Below are positions 8,506 to 17,463 of a DNA stretch of 64,000 nucleotides, one piece after another. The translations under genes were made by a program, and so were the position numbers. Source of the DNA: Streptomyces sp. NBC_00190 (lineage in GTDB: Bacteria > Actinomycetota > Actinomycetes > Streptomycetales > Streptomycetaceae); assembly GCF_036203305.1 (NCBI RefSeq), contig NZ_CP108131.1:6820001-6884000 (forward strand). The letters run 5' to 3'. The first letter of the stretch is position 1. Every line of letters begins with the position of its first letter. The notes under the pieces were generated by a model. That model was not told where the DNA came from and did no database searches. It saw only the letters and a list, made by a program, of their open reading frames with translations.

Positions 8506-9656
8506 CCATCACCAGCACTACCGGCACAGCACGTACAGGAACCAGAGGAGAGCCAGTGAACCCGGGGAATCCGGCTGTCGAGAACACGGATGCCAGTGTG
8601 GGCACGGCCGGAGGGAGTACGGAGAAGGCGGACACGATCGCCCTCCTGGAACGAGGCCGCACGCTGTCGACTCCCGCGCTCCGCGCCGCCGTCGACCGGC
8701 TCGCGGCGCCCATGGACACCGTTGCCGCCTACCACTTCGGCTGGATCGACGCCCAGGGCAACCCGGCGGACGGCGACGGCGGCAAGGCCGTGCGCCCCGC
8801 GCTCGCGCTGCTCTCCGCCGAAGCGGCGGGCGCCCCTGCCGAGCTCGGCATCCCGGGCGCCGTCGCCGTCGAGCTCGTGCACAACTTCTCGCTGCTGCAC
8901 GACGACCTGATGGACGGCGACGAGCAGCGCCGCCACCGCGACACGGTGTGGAAGGTGCACGGCCCCGCCCAGGCGATCCTGGTCGGCGACGCGCTGTTCG
9001 CCCTCGCCAACGAGGTGCTGCTGGAGCTCGGCACCGTCGAGGCGGGCCGCGCGGCTCGCCGGCTGACCACCGCGTCCCGCAAGCTCATCGACGGCCAGGC
9101 GCAGGACATCTCCTACGAGCACCGCGAGCGCGTCAGCGTCGAGGAGTGCCTGGAGATGGAGGGCAACAAGACGGGCGCCCTGCTCGCCTGCGCGGTCTCC
9201 ATCGGCGCCGTGCTCGGCGGCGCGGACGACCGTACGGCCGACAAGCTGGAGGAGTACGGGTACCACCTGGGCCTCGCCTTCCAGGCGGTGGACGACCTCC
9301 TCGGCATCTGGGGCGACCCGGAGGCCACCGGCAAGCAGACCTGGAGCGACCTGCGCCAGCGCAAGAAGTCCCTGCCGGTGGTCGCCGCCCTCGCGGCAGG
9401 CGGACCGGCCTGCGAGGAGCTCGCCGAGCTGCTCGCCGCCGATGCCAAGAGCAACGACTTCGAGAACTTCTCTGAAGAGGAGTTCGCGGCCCGCGCGGCG
9501 CTCATCGAGGCGGCCGGCGGCCGCCGGTGGACGGCGGACGAGGCCCGCCGCCAGCACGCGGTGGCGATCAAGGCCCTGGACGACGTCGACATGCCGCAGC
9601 GCGTACGCGACCAGCTCGTGGCCCTCGCCGACTTCGTCGTCGTGCGCAAGCGGTGA
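8502..9656 (+). CDS. Polyprenyl (farnesyl) diphosphate synthase of the hopanoid operon
   Basis: 384 aa from ATG 8502, preceded by GGAGG at the right spacing. GTG 8556 with AGAGGAGAG is a second plausible start, 18 codons shorter. The first Asp-rich motif is LLHDDLMDGDEQRRHRDTVW (about residues 131-150). The second region is FQAVDDLLGIWGDPEATGK (about 261-279). Family reaction: chain elongation of DMAPP with IPP. In this operon the likely product is farnesyl diphosphate feeding HpnD, but chain length is not certain from sequence; DDLLG instead of DDxxD in motif two is common in actinobacterial homologues. The N-terminal ~45 residues are low-complexity (Thr/Gly/Glu). Confidence 0.88.
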   Translation: MTITSTTGTARTGTRGEPVNPGNPAVENTDASVGTAGGSTEKADTIALLERGRTLSTPALRAAVDRLAAPMDTVAAYHFGWIDAQGNPADGDGGKAVRPALALLSAEAAGAPAELGIPGAVAVELVHNFSLLHDDLMDGDEQRRHRDTVWKVHGPAQAILVGDALFALANEVLLELGTVEAGRAARRLTTASRKLIDGQAQDISYEHRERVSVEECLEMEGNKTGALLACAVSIGAVLGGADDRTADKLEEYGYHLGLAFQAVDDLLGIWGDPEATGKQTWSDLRQRKKSLPVVAALAAGGPACEELAELLAADAKSNDFENFSEEEFAARAALIEAAGGRRWTADEARRQHAVAIKALDDVDMPQRVRDQLVALADFVVVRKR

Positions 9657-9692
9657 CCGCCACCCGGCAGCGGATATGACTCGCGAGTCGCC

Positions 9693-9716
9693 GGCCGGCG
9701 TGACGTAGCGCCGGCC
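9693..9716 (+). terminator. GC hairpin between polyprenyl synthase and shc
   Basis: GGCCGGCG 9693-9700 and CGCCGGCC 9709-9716 form an 8-bp perfect stem with an 8-nt loop, in the only real gap (107 nt) inside the hopanoid operon. It could attenuate transcription into shc or process the message. Direction and function are not shown. Confidence 0.4.
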
Positions 9717-9763
9717 GACGGCAGACCCCAGCACAGCACAGGACACTGTTCTAAGGGGAAGCC

Positions 9764-11830
9764 ATGACAGCGACGACCGACGACAGCGCGGAGAGCGCTG
9801 GCGCTGGCAGCAGGACCGAAGCCGGCCTCTGGCCGGGCCGGACCGGGGACCCGCCCGGCCTCTGGCCGGGCCGGACCGGGGACCCGGCCGCCGTGGAGCT
9901 GCCCGAGCCGCCTGACGGCAGGGGGCAGGCCGCGTACGGCGCCGCCGCGCGGGCGGTCCGCCAGCTGCTGAGCCGCCAGGACCCCGCGGGGTGGTGGAAG
10001 GGAACCCTCCAGACCAACGTCACCATGGACGCCGAGGACCTGCTGCTCCGGCAGTTTCTCGGGATCCGGGACGAGGCCACCACCCACGCCGCGGCCCTCT
10101 TCATCCGCGGCGAGCAGCGGGACGACGGCACCTGGGCCACCTTCCACGGTGGACCCCCCGAACTCTCCGCCACCATCGAGGCGTACGTGGCCCTGCGCCT
10201 CGCCGGGGACGCCCCCGAAGCCCCGCACATGACCCGCGCGTCGGCCTGGATCCGCGCCCACGGAGGGATCGCCGCCGCCCGCACCTTCACCCGGATCTGG
10301 CTGGCGCTCTTCGGCTGGTGGCACTGGGACCACCTGCCCGAACTCCCGCCCGAGCTGGTGTTCCTGCCGGCCTGGGTGCCGCTGAACATCTACGACTTCG
10401 GCTGCTGGGCCCGCCAGACCATCGTCCCGCTCACCGTGGTGTCCGCGCTGCGCCCCGTGCGCCCCGCCCCCTTCGCCCTGGACGAGCTGCACGCCGACGC
10501 GCGGGTGCCGAACCCCGCCAGGCGGCCCGCCCCGCTGGCCAGTTGGGACGGCGCCTTCCAGCGGATGGACAAGGCCCTGCACGTCTACCGGCGGTTCGCC
10601 CCGCGCCGACTGCGCAAGGCGGCGATGGCCGCCGCCGCCGGGTGGATCATCGAACGCCAGGAGAACGACGGCTGCTGGGGCGGTATCCAGCCACCCGCCG
10701 TGTACTCCGTCATCGCCCTGCACCTGCTCGGCTACGACCTCGGCCACCCGGTGATGCGCGCCGGACTGGACTCCCTGGACCGGTTCGCGGTGTGGCGCGA
10801 GGACGGCGCCCGGATGATCGAGGCCTGCCAGTCCCCGGTCTGGGACACCTGCCTCGCCGCGATCGCACTGGCCGACGCGGGCGTGCGCCCCGACCACCCG
10901 GCGCTGGTCAAGGCCGCGGACTGGATGCTCGGCGAGGAGATCGTCCGCAGCGGGGACTGGGCGGTACGGCGGCCCGGACTCGCCCCCGGCGGCTGGGCGT
11001 TCGAGTTCCACAACGACAACTACCCCGACATCGACGACACCGCCGAGGTCGTCCTCGCATTGCGCCGCATCAGACACCCCGACCAGGCCCGGGTCGAGGC
11101 GGCCATCGCCCGCGGGGTGTCCTGGAACCTCGGCATGCAGTCGAAGAACGGCGCCTGGGGCGCCTTCGACGCCGACAACACCAGCCCCCTCCCGAACAAG
11201 CTGCCCTTCTGCGACTTCGGCGAGGTCATCGACCCGCCCTCGGCCGACGTCACCGCCCACGTCGTGGAGATGCTCGCCTTCGAGGGCCGGGCGGGCGATG
11301 CCCGGACCCGGCGCGCGATCGCCTGGCTGCTCGCCGAACAGGAGGCCGACGGAGCCTGGTTCGGCCGCTGGGGCACCAACTACGTGTACGGGACCGGGTC
11401 GGTGGTCCCGGCCCTCACCGCGGCCGGCCTCGCCCCGGGGCATCCCGCGATCCGGCGGGCCGTGCGCTGGCTGCAATCCGTACAGAACGAGGACGGTGGC
11501 TGGGGCGAGGACCAGCGCTCCTACAAGGACCGGTCCTGGGCGGGGAAGGGAGCCTCCACCGCCTCGCAGACCGCGTGGGCGCTGATGGCCCTGCTGTCGG
11601 CCGGCGAGCGGGACACCGTGGCCGTCGAGCGGGGCGTCGCCTACCTGGTCGAGACCCAGCAGGCGGACGGCTCCTGGGACGAGCCGCACTTCACCGGCAC
11701 CGGCTTCCCCTGGGACTTCTCCATCAACTACCACCTGTACCGGCAGGTGTTCCCGCTCACCGCGCTGGGCCGCTACCTGTACGGCGAACCCTGCGCCGCC
11801 GCCGGACCCGCGGCCGTGGAGACCCGGTGA
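9764..11830 (+). CDS. shc: Squalene-hopene cyclase
   Basis: 688 aa from ATG 9764 with AAGGGGAAGCC upstream. The protonating DXDD motif is DIDDTAEVVLAL (about residues 425-436), and several QW repeats are visible (for example QENDGCWGG, QEADGAWFGRWG, QNEDGGWGE, QQADGSWDE). These are the hallmarks of class II triterpene cyclases. Reaction: cyclisation of squalene to hopene/hopanol at the inner membrane. The length is slightly above the usual ~630-680 because of a low-complexity N-terminus that contains an 11-residue tandem duplication. hpnG follows with a GTGA overlap. Confidence 0.97.
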   Translation: MTATTDDSAESAGAGSRTEAGLWPGRTGDPPGLWPGRTGDPAAVELPEPPDGRGQAAYGAAARAVRQLLSRQDPAGWWKGTLQTNVTMDAEDLLLRQFLGIRDEATTHAAALFIRGEQRDDGTWATFHGGPPELSATIEAYVALRLAGDAPEAPHMTRASAWIRAHGGIAAARTFTRIWLALFGWWHWDHLPELPPELVFLPAWVPLNIYDFGCWARQTIVPLTVVSALRPVRPAPFALDELHADARVPNPARRPAPLASWDGAFQRMDKALHVYRRFAPRRLRKAAMAAAAGWIIERQENDGCWGGIQPPAVYSVIALHLLGYDLGHPVMRAGLDSLDRFAVWREDGARMIEACQSPVWDTCLAAIALADAGVRPDHPALVKAADWMLGEEIVRSGDWAVRRPGLAPGGWAFEFHNDNYPDIDDTAEVVLALRRIRHPDQARVEAAIARGVSWNLGMQSKNGAWGAFDADNTSPLPNKLPFCDFGEVIDPPSADVTAHVVEMLAFEGRAGDARTRRAIAWLLAEQEADGAWFGRWGTNYVYGTGSVVPALTAAGLAPGHPAIRRAVRWLQSVQNEDGGWGEDQRSYKDRSWAGKGASTASQTAWALMALLSAGERDTVAVERGVAYLVETQQADGSWDEPHFTGTGFPWDFSINYHLYRQVFPLTALGRYLYGEPCAAAGPAAVETR
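9822..9886 (+). repeat. 33-bp tandem duplication in the shc N-terminus
   Basis: CCGGCCTCTGGCCGGGCCGG and the following bases at 9822-9853 recur at 9855-9886. The period is 33 nt, so the LWPGRTGDP peptide is repeated in frame. It lies before the conserved cyclase core and is probably neutral. Confidence 0.9.
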
Positions 11831-12450
11831 CCACCCCGCTGCTGGTCGCCTGCGCCCTGCGCATCGAGCAGGCGGCGCTGCGCGGTACGGGCCGCGGCGC
11901 GCCCGAGGCGTACGCCCTGCTGCGCACGGGCATGGGCCCGCGCGCAGCCGAGCGCGCCGTGGGCCGGGCACTGGCCCGGCCCGGGATGGGCCGGGCCGCC
12001 GTCCTCGCGACCGGTTTCTGCGCCGGGCTGCTCCCCGGCATGAACCCCGGCGACCTCGTCCTCGCCGACGAGACCCGGGACGTGCACGGGGCCGTCCCGT
12101 GCACCGGTACCCCCCTGCTCGCCGAGGCACTGGCCCGGGCCGTCCCGCGCCGAGCCGTGCACATCGGCGTACTGACCGGATCCGACCACGTCGTCCGCGG
12201 CCAGGAGCGCGCGCAGCTGCGCGCCACCGGCGCCATCGCGGTCGACATGGAGTCCGCGGCCACTTTGCGGACCGCGACCCGCGGCAGCGGCCGTCCGGTT
12301 GCGGCCGTCCGGGTGGTCGTGGACGCTCCGGAGCATGAGCTCGTCCGTATCGGCACCGTCCGCGGTGGAATATCGGCCTTCCGCGTATTGCGTGCCGTAC
12401 TGCCCGCGTTTTACGAATGGCACCGTTCTTTGCTGATCCCCAGGAGGTGA
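11827..12450 (+). CDS. hpnG: Hopanoid nucleoside phosphorylase-like HpnG
   Basis: 207 aa from GTG 11827 (GTGA overlap with shc). It has the nucleoside-phosphorylase-fold glycine-rich segment AAVLATGFCAGLLPGMNPGDLVLAD (about residues 57-81) and the late VDMESAATL motif (about 138-146) that binds the ribose in PNP/MTA phosphorylases. Known of the family: HpnG removes adenine from adenosylhopane to give ribosylhopane. The order shc-hpnG-hpnH matches this pathway. It is separated from hpnH by 5 nt. Confidence 0.9.
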   Translation: MTTPLLVACALRIEQAALRGTGRGAPEAYALLRTGMGPRAAERAVGRALARPGMGRAAVLATGFCAGLLPGMNPGDLVLADETRDVHGAVPCTGTPLLAEALARAVPRRAVHIGVLTGSDHVVRGQERAQLRATGAIAVDMESAATLRTATRGSGRPVAAVRVVVDAPEHELVRIGTVRGGISAFRVLRAVLPAFYEWHRSLLIPRR

Positions 12451-12455
12451 GCCAG

Positions 12456-13487
12456 ATGGCCATGCCGCTGCGCCAGACCATCAGGGTCGGGACGTATCTT
12501 CTCGAACAGAAGCTGCGCAAGCGTGAGAAGTTCCCGCTGATCGTCGAGCTGGAACCGCTCTACGCCTGCAACCTGGCCTGTGAAGGGTGCGGGAAGATCC
12601 AGCACCCGGCCGGGGTGCTCAAGCAGCGCATGCCGGTGGCCCAGGCGGTCGGCGCCGTGCTGGAGTCCGGCGCGCCCATGGTGTCCATCGCGGGCGGCGA
12701 GCCCTTGATGCACCCGCAGATCCACGAGATCGTGCGCCAGTTGGTCGCGAGGCGGAAGTACGTCTTCCTCTGCACCAACGCCATGCTCCTGCGCAAGAAG
12801 ATCGAGAAGTTCACCCCGTCCCCGTATTTCGCCTTCGCCGTGCACATCGACGGCCTGCGCGAACGGCACGACGAGTCGGTGGCCAAGGAAGGCGTCTTCG
12901 ACGAGGCGGTCGCGGCCATCAAGGAGGCGAAGAGGCGCGGGTTCCGCGTGACCACCAACTCCACCTTCTTCAACACGGACACCCCGCAGACGATCATCGA
13001 GGTTCTCAACTACCTCAATGACGACCTCCAGGTGGACGAGATGATGATCTCGCCCGCCTATGCCTACGAAAAGGCCCCCGACCAGGAGCACTTCCTCGGC
13101 GTCGAACAGACCCGTGAACTCTTCAGGAAGGCCTTCGCGGGCGGCAACCGCAGGCGCTGGCGGCTCAACCACTCACCGCTCTTCCTCGACTTCCTGGAAG
13201 GAAAGGCCGATTTCCCCTGCACGGCCTGGGCCATTCCGAATTACTCCCTCTTCGGCTGGCAGCGCCCCTGCTATCTGATGAGCGACGGCTACGTGCCCAC
13301 GTACCGGGAACTGATCGACGACACCGACTGGAGCAAGTACGGCCGCGGAAAGGACCCGCGCTGCGCGAACTGCATGGCGCACTGCGGCTACGAACCCACC
13401 GCCGTCCTCGCCACCATGGGCTCCCTCAAGGAGTCCCTGCGCGCGGCCAGGGAGACGATCGGCGGCAACCGGGACAAGCCGGCATGA
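12456..13487 (+). CDS. hpnH: Adenosylhopane synthase, radical SAM HpnH
   Basis: 343 aa from ATG 12456, chosen for the strong AGGAGGTGA ribosome-binding site at 12442-12450; a longer in-frame start at 12417 would lie inside hpnG. The radical SAM cysteines are CNLACEGC (about residues 32-39). GGEPLM (about 80-85) follows, with a second Cys cluster CANCMAHCGYEP near the C-terminus. Reaction: SAM-dependent joining of 5'-deoxyadenosyl to hopene to form adenosylhopane, the first side-chain step. Its stop overlaps the aminotransferase start as ATGA. Confidence 0.96.
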   Translation: MAMPLRQTIRVGTYLLEQKLRKREKFPLIVELEPLYACNLACEGCGKIQHPAGVLKQRMPVAQAVGAVLESGAPMVSIAGGEPLMHPQIHEIVRQLVARRKYVFLCTNAMLLRKKIEKFTPSPYFAFAVHIDGLRERHDESVAKEGVFDEAVAAIKEAKRRGFRVTTNSTFFNTDTPQTIIEVLNYLNDDLQVDEMMISPAYAYEKAPDQEHFLGVEQTRELFRKAFAGGNRRRWRLNHSPLFLDFLEGKADFPCTAWAIPNYSLFGWQRPCYLMSDGYVPTYRELIDDTDWSKYGRGKDPRCANCMAHCGYEPTAVLATMGSLKESLRAARETIGGNRDKPA

Positions 13488-15016
13488 CGGCGGTCGGACA
13501 GGGCGGGAGCGGACAGGGCCGGAGCGAACCGGGCCGGAGCGGACAGGGCCCGGGCGGACACGGCCCGGGCGAACACGGCCCGGGCGGCGCGGGGAAGCGT
13601 GACCGGAGCAAAGGCTTCGACCTCGGCGCCCTGCTGGCAGAGCGCGGCGGCGAGCGGTACGAACTGCACGCCCGGCACCTCAACCACCAGCTGCCCCGGA
13701 TGCTGCACACCATCGGCTTCGACAAGGTCTACGAACGGGCCGAGGGCGCCCACTTCTGGGACGCCGAGGGCAACGACTACCTCGACATGCTGGCCGGGTT
13801 CGGGGTGATGGGCCTGGGCCGGCACCACCCCGTGGTCCGGCGCGCCCTGCACGACGTCCTGGACGCCCAGCTCGCCGACCTCACCCGCTTCGACTGCCAG
13901 CCGCTGCCCGGGCTGCTGGCCGAGAAGCTCCTCTCCTACAGTCCGCACCTGGACCGGGTCTTCTTCGGCAACAGCGGCACCGAGGCGGTCGAGACGGCCC
14001 TGAAATTCGCCCGGTACGCCACCGGGCGGCCCAGGATCCTCTACTGCGACCACGCCTTCCACGGGCTCACGACGGGGTCGCTCTCGGTCAACGGCGAGGG
14101 GGGCTTCCGGGACGGTTTCGCGCCGCTGCTCCCCGACACGAAGATCGCGCTGGGGGACCTGGCCGCCCTGGAGCGGGAGCTCCGGAAGGGCGACGTGGCC
14201 GCCTTCGTCGTCGAGCCGGTCCAGGGCAAGGGGGTCCTCGCCGCCCCGCCCGGATTCCTGCCCGCCGCGCAGGAGCTGCTGCGCCGGCGGGGGGCGCTGC
14301 TGATCGCGGACGAGGTGCAGACCGGCCTCGGACGTACCGGGGACTTCTACGCCTACCAGCACGAGCCGGGTGTGGAACCCGATCTGGTGTGCGTGGCCAA
14401 GGCGCTGTCGGGCGGCTATGTGCCGGTCGGAGCCACCCTGGGCAAGGACTGGATCTTCAAGAAGGTCTTCTCGTCCATGGACCGGGTCCTCGTGCACTCC
14501 GCGAGCTTCGGCTCCAACGCGCAGGCGATGGCCGCCGGGCTGGCGGTGCTGTCGGTCATGGAGGACGAGGAGGTCGTGGCGAACGCCCGGGCGATGGGCG
14601 ACCTGCTGCGCGGGCGGCTCGCCGCCCTGGTGGACGAGTACGAGCTGCTGCACGAGGTGCGGGGCCGTGGGCTGATGATCGGCATCGAGTTCGGCCGGCC
14701 GTCCTCGCTGGGGCTGCGCAGCCGGTGGACCATGCTGCAGGCTGCCCGCAAGGGGCTCTTCGCGCAGATGGTCGTCGTGCCGCTGCTCCAGAAGCACCGG
14801 ATCCTCACGCAGGTGTCCGGGGACCACCTCGAAGTGATCAAGCTCATCCCGCCGCTGATCGTGGACGAGCGGGACGTCGACCGGTTCGTCGGAGCCTTCC
14901 GGGACGTCATGGACGAGGCGCACGGAGGCTCGGGGCTGATGTGGGACTTCGCCAGGACCCTGGTGATGGGGGCCTCTCACGGCGGTGGCCGGGGGAAGGC
15001 CGTCGGGAACCGGTGA
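13484..15016 (+). CDS. hpnO: Class III aminotransferase HpnO (aminobacteriohopanetriol synthesis)
   Basis: 510 aa from ATG 13484. PLP enzyme: GNSGTEAVETALKFAR (about residues 164-179), the Asp of LIADEVQTGLGRTGDF (about 273-288) and the Schiff-base lysine in CVAKALSGGYVPVGA (about 304-318). The first ~45 residues are a Gly/Gln/Arg/Ser-rich low-complexity extension that explains the extra length over the usual ~460. Family role: HpnO-type enzymes convert a ribosylhopane-derived aldehyde to 35-aminobacteriohopanetriol. Its place at the end of the hop operon supports this over ornithine/acetylornithine metabolism. It converges on the phosphatase gene 18 nt away. Confidence 0.88.
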   Translation: MTAVGQGGSGQGRSEPGRSGQGPGGHGPGEHGPGGAGKRDRSKGFDLGALLAERGGERYELHARHLNHQLPRMLHTIGFDKVYERAEGAHFWDAEGNDYLDMLAGFGVMGLGRHHPVVRRALHDVLDAQLADLTRFDCQPLPGLLAEKLLSYSPHLDRVFFGNSGTEAVETALKFARYATGRPRILYCDHAFHGLTTGSLSVNGEGGFRDGFAPLLPDTKIALGDLAALERELRKGDVAAFVVEPVQGKGVLAAPPGFLPAAQELLRRRGALLIADEVQTGLGRTGDFYAYQHEPGVEPDLVCVAKALSGGYVPVGATLGKDWIFKKVFSSMDRVLVHSASFGSNAQAMAAGLAVLSVMEDEEVVANARAMGDLLRGRLAALVDEYELLHEVRGRGLMIGIEFGRPSSLGLRSRWTMLQAARKGLFAQMVVVPLLQKHRILTQVSGDHLEVIKLIPPLIVDERDVDRFVGAFRDVMDEAHGGSGLMWDFARTLVMGASHGGGRGKAVGNR

Positions 15017-15034
15017 CGGCCTGCCCCGCCGTCG

Positions 15035-15826
15035 TCAGCCGAGCAGCCGCTCCCGCAGCCGGCCGAGGGTCTCGGGCGTGAGCACGAGGCCCTCGGCCAG
15101 GTAGCGGTCCACGCCGCCCCAGTGCTCGTCGATGGTGTCGAAGGCCGCCTCCAGGTACTCGGCGCGGGCGTCGAAGAGCGGGGCGAGGAGCTCCATCGCC
15201 TCGGAGGAGCGGGCCTCGACCGGCTCGCCGCTGCGGCGTACCCGGTAGCGGCGGTGCGGAGCGTTCGACTCCAGGTAGTCCGCCACGATCGCCTCGCGCT
15301 CGACGCCCAGCGCGAGCAGGGTGACGGCGATCGACAGGCCCGCCCGGTCCTTGCCCGCCGCGCAGTGGAGGAGGGCGGGCACGCTGTCCTCGGCGAGGGC
15401 GTGCACCACCCGGCTGTGCTCGGCGGTGCGGTGCTTGATGATCCCGCGGTAGGAGTTCACCATCCGGGCGGCGGCCTTCCCGTCGCCCAGGATCGAGCGG
15501 AGCTGGTCGAGGTCGCCGTCGCGGACCATCTTCCAGAACTCCCGGCCGTCGGCCGGATCCGAGAGCGGGATGTTGACGTTCCGTACGCCGGGCAGTTCGA
15601 CGTCCGGCCCCTCCAGGGCGTGGTCGGCGTTGTTGCGGAAGTCGAAGACGGTGTGGAGGCCGAGCGAGGCGAGGAACTCTGCGTCGGTTTCGGTGGCATG
15701 CGCAAGATGTCCACTTCGGAACAGTCGTCCCGTCTTGACCCTTCTCCCGCCGGAAGTCGGCAATCCGCCCACATCGCGGAAATTGCGCACTCCGGACAGT
15801 TCCGGCTCCTGTATCTGCTGGGTCAC
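15035..15826 (-). CDS. Tyrosine-protein phosphatase (Y_phosphatase3/DSP family)
   Basis: 263 aa from GTG 15826, picked for the GGAGGAG site 4-5 nt upstream and the start of family homology (LSGVRNFRDVGGLPT). The catalytic P-loop is LLHCAAGKDRAG (about residues 147-158), which fits HCxxGxxR with the nucleophilic Cys, and the general-acid side reads NIPLSDPAD. Related enzymes include MptpB and other secreted or cytosolic actinobacterial phosphatases that also act on phosphoinositides. No signal peptide is seen. It is a single gene convergent with hpnO. Confidence 0.9.
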   Translation of the reverse strand: MTQQIQEPELSGVRNFRDVGGLPTSGGRRVKTGRLFRSGHLAHATETDAEFLASLGLHTVFDFRNNADHALEGPDVELPGVRNVNIPLSDPADGREFWKMVRDGDLDQLRSILGDGKAAARMVNSYRGIIKHRTAEHSRVVHALAEDSVPALLHCAAGKDRAGLSIAVTLLALGVEREAIVADYLESNAPHRRYRVRRSGEPVEARSSEAMELLAPLFDARAEYLEAAFDTIDEHWGGVDRYLAEGLVLTPETLGRLRERLLG

Positions 15827-16107
15827 GGGAACTCCTCCGCTTCGTAGTGGGCCATCTGTCCTAATTGAGGTACTTGGCGCCAACTTGCCATAAACAGCGG
15901 CGAGATCGGACGCGGCCCCGTGAGCCAGATCATACGGTGACCGTGCGTGCCTGATCGCGAAAGCCGAAGGGCCCGGCCGGAGGGGTCGTTGGCGGCGGGG
16001 AATGGACGCAGGGTGACCGGAATTCCGTCGGTCCCTCATCCCTGTTATTGCGTCAGGGAATTCACGGCTTGTTGCGTACGGCCTTATGGGATTACCTTCG
16101 CGATCGA

Positions 16108-16310
16108 TCCGGGTGGACCGCCGAATCCTGCCGCCGCCCGGGAAACCGCACTCGACTATTCACGCGCGCGGCAGGAGCGGGGGAACCAGGTAAGCCGCTG
16201 TTCCGGATCTTTTCCGGGACTGCTCGGGGTGAAGTCGTTCATGTTCCGTTCATGGACAGCCGGACATCTCCAGTCCGAACCCGACAGCTCACCTCGCAGG
16301 CGACGGAGAG
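16108..16310 (+). promoter_or_regulatory. c-di-AMP (ydaO/yuaA) riboswitch
   Basis: The leader of the LysM-M23 gene carries the conserved blocks of the ydaO class in order: CCGAATCCTGCCGCC near 16121, GGAGCGGGGGAACCA near 16173, GGGGTGAAG near 16226, and GTCCGAACCCGACAGCTCAC near 16273, followed by CTCGCAGGCG to about 16302. In Streptomyces this class precedes rpf and NlpC/P60- or M23-type cell-wall hydrolase genes and turns them off when c-di-AMP is high. It lies in the ~490-nt gap 15827-16319; the first part (15827-16100) holds the divergent promoters and nothing else I can name. Edges are approximate. Confidence 0.9.
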
Positions 16311-16319
16311 GAATTCGCC

Positions 16320-17300
16320 ATGTCCGCAAAGGGTAAGCACCGCCGTCCCAAGTCCCGTTCCATGTTCCGCGGCCTCGCTGTCGCGGGCACCGGCGGTGCG
16401 GCGCTCGCGCTGCCCCTGCTGGGGGCCGCCGGCGCCCAGGCGGCCGGCGCCCCGGCCGCCGCGCCGGCCGCGGCCCCCGCCGTGGCGCCGCAGGTTCCCC
16501 TCTCGCTCCAGGCCGCCCCGACCGCCGCCGTGGAGACCGCGCCGACCGTCTACACGGTCGTGCCCGGCGACTACCTCTCCAAGATCGCCGCGGAGCGTCA
16601 CCTCTCCGGTGGCTGGTATCAGCTGTACGCCGACAACCGCGAGGCCGTCGGCACCAACCCCTCCCTCATCCACCCGGGCCTGAAGCTGACCCTCGGCGCG
16701 GCGGCCGCGGCCGAGTCCGCCCCCGCCGCCCCGGCCCAGGACCCGGCTCCCAGGGCAGCTGCGAAGCCCGCTCCGAAGCAGGCTCCGAAGCAGGCTCCGA
16801 AGCAGGCTCCGAAGCAGGCTCCGAAGCCCGCCCAGAAGGCCGCCCCGGCGCAGCGGGAATCCGCCGCCGAGGCGCCGGCCGCGCAGCAGTCGGCCTCCGG
16901 CTTCGTGGCCCCGGTGAGCGGCGGGATCTCCACCCAGTACAAGGTCGCGGGCAGCATGTGGTCCTCCGGCTACCACACCGGCGTCGACTTCATCGCCAGC
17001 TCCGGCACCACCGTCAAGGCCGTCGGCCCGGGCACCGTGATCTCGGCCGGCTGGGCCGGCGCGTACGGCAACGAGGTCATCATCCAGCACGCGGACGGCA
17101 CCTACTCGCAGTACGGACACCTCTCCGTGCTGTCCGTCTCGGCGGGTCAGAGCGTCACCGGCGGCCAGAGCATCGGTCTCTCCGGCTCCACCGGCAACTC
17201 GACCGGCCCGCACCTCCACTTCGAGATCCGCACGGGCCCGTCCTACGGCTCGGACATCGACCCGCTCGCCTACCTCCGCTCGAAGGGCGTGAGCATCTGA
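16320..17300 (+). CDS. Secreted LysM-M23 peptidoglycan endopeptidase
   Basis: 326 aa from ATG 16320 with GGAGAGG ribosome-binding site. Order: basic Sec signal peptide (about residues 1-41), Ala/Pro linker, LysM domain (about 78-122, starting VYTVVPGDYLSKIAAERHLS), a Lys/Pro/Gln linker with perfect APKQ repeats (about 150-170), then an M23 domain (about 200-320). The zinc ligands are visible in GYHTGVDF and HLHFEIRTG. It cleaves peptide crossbridges of the cell wall, with LysM anchoring it to glycan. The riboswitch upstream predicts repression by c-di-AMP. A 12-bp hairpin terminates it. Confidence 0.95.
   Translation: MSAKGKHRRPKSRSMFRGLAVAGTGGAALALPLLGAAGAQAAGAPAAAPAAAPAVAPQVPLSLQAAPTAAVETAPTVYTVVPGDYLSKIAAERHLSGGWYQLYADNREAVGTNPSLIHPGLKLTLGAAAAAESAPAAPAQDPAPRAAAKPAPKQAPKQAPKQAPKQAPKPAQKAAPAQRESAAEAPAAQQSASGFVAPVSGGISTQYKVAGSMWSSGYHTGVDFIASSGTTVKAVGPGTVISAGWAGAYGNEVIIQHADGTYSQYGHLSVLSVSAGQSVTGGQSIGLSGSTGNSTGPHLHFEIRTGPSYGSDIDPLAYLRSKGVSI
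16770..16817 (+). repeat. Four perfect 12-bp repeats in the M23 linker
   Basis: GCTCCGAAGCAG occurs four times head to tail and encodes APKQ in the linker between LysM and M23. Such repeats can change copy number by slippage and would alter only linker length. Confidence 0.95.
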
Positions 17301-17328
17301 CGGCACCCGCCGTCGCAACACCGGCGTG

Positions 17329-17365
17329 CGTGAGGCCGGGGCCCGAGGGGGGTCCCGGCCTCACG
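17329..17365 (+). terminator. Terminator after the M23 peptidase
   Basis: CGTGAGGCCGGG 17329-17340 and CCCGGCCTCACG 17354-17365 form a 12-bp perfect stem with a 13-nt loop, 28 nt after the stop. No T run. Confidence 0.8.
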
Positions 17366-17463
17366 TGTACCTATTCCTTATCCCCCGCGTGGTAAAGATC
17401 ACGGTCCGTCAACCCCTGCTTACGTTGGCGTAGGTCGTGTACGGGAGTGAAGGATGTCGTCTC

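Noticed and set aside
9113..12520. A 1,135-codon open frame antisense to the polyprenyl synthase/shc/hpnG region
   Set aside because: It is a GC-bias artefact: the opposite strand has clear family motifs, overlapping operon structure and correct codon bias, while the antisense product is Arg/Gly/Ala-rich without any domain.
16770..16817. Short regular repeats as a possible CRISPR or satellite
   Set aside because: They are 12-bp in-frame repeats encoding APKQ in a protein linker, with no spacers. No CRISPR array or cas gene is present anywhere in the window.
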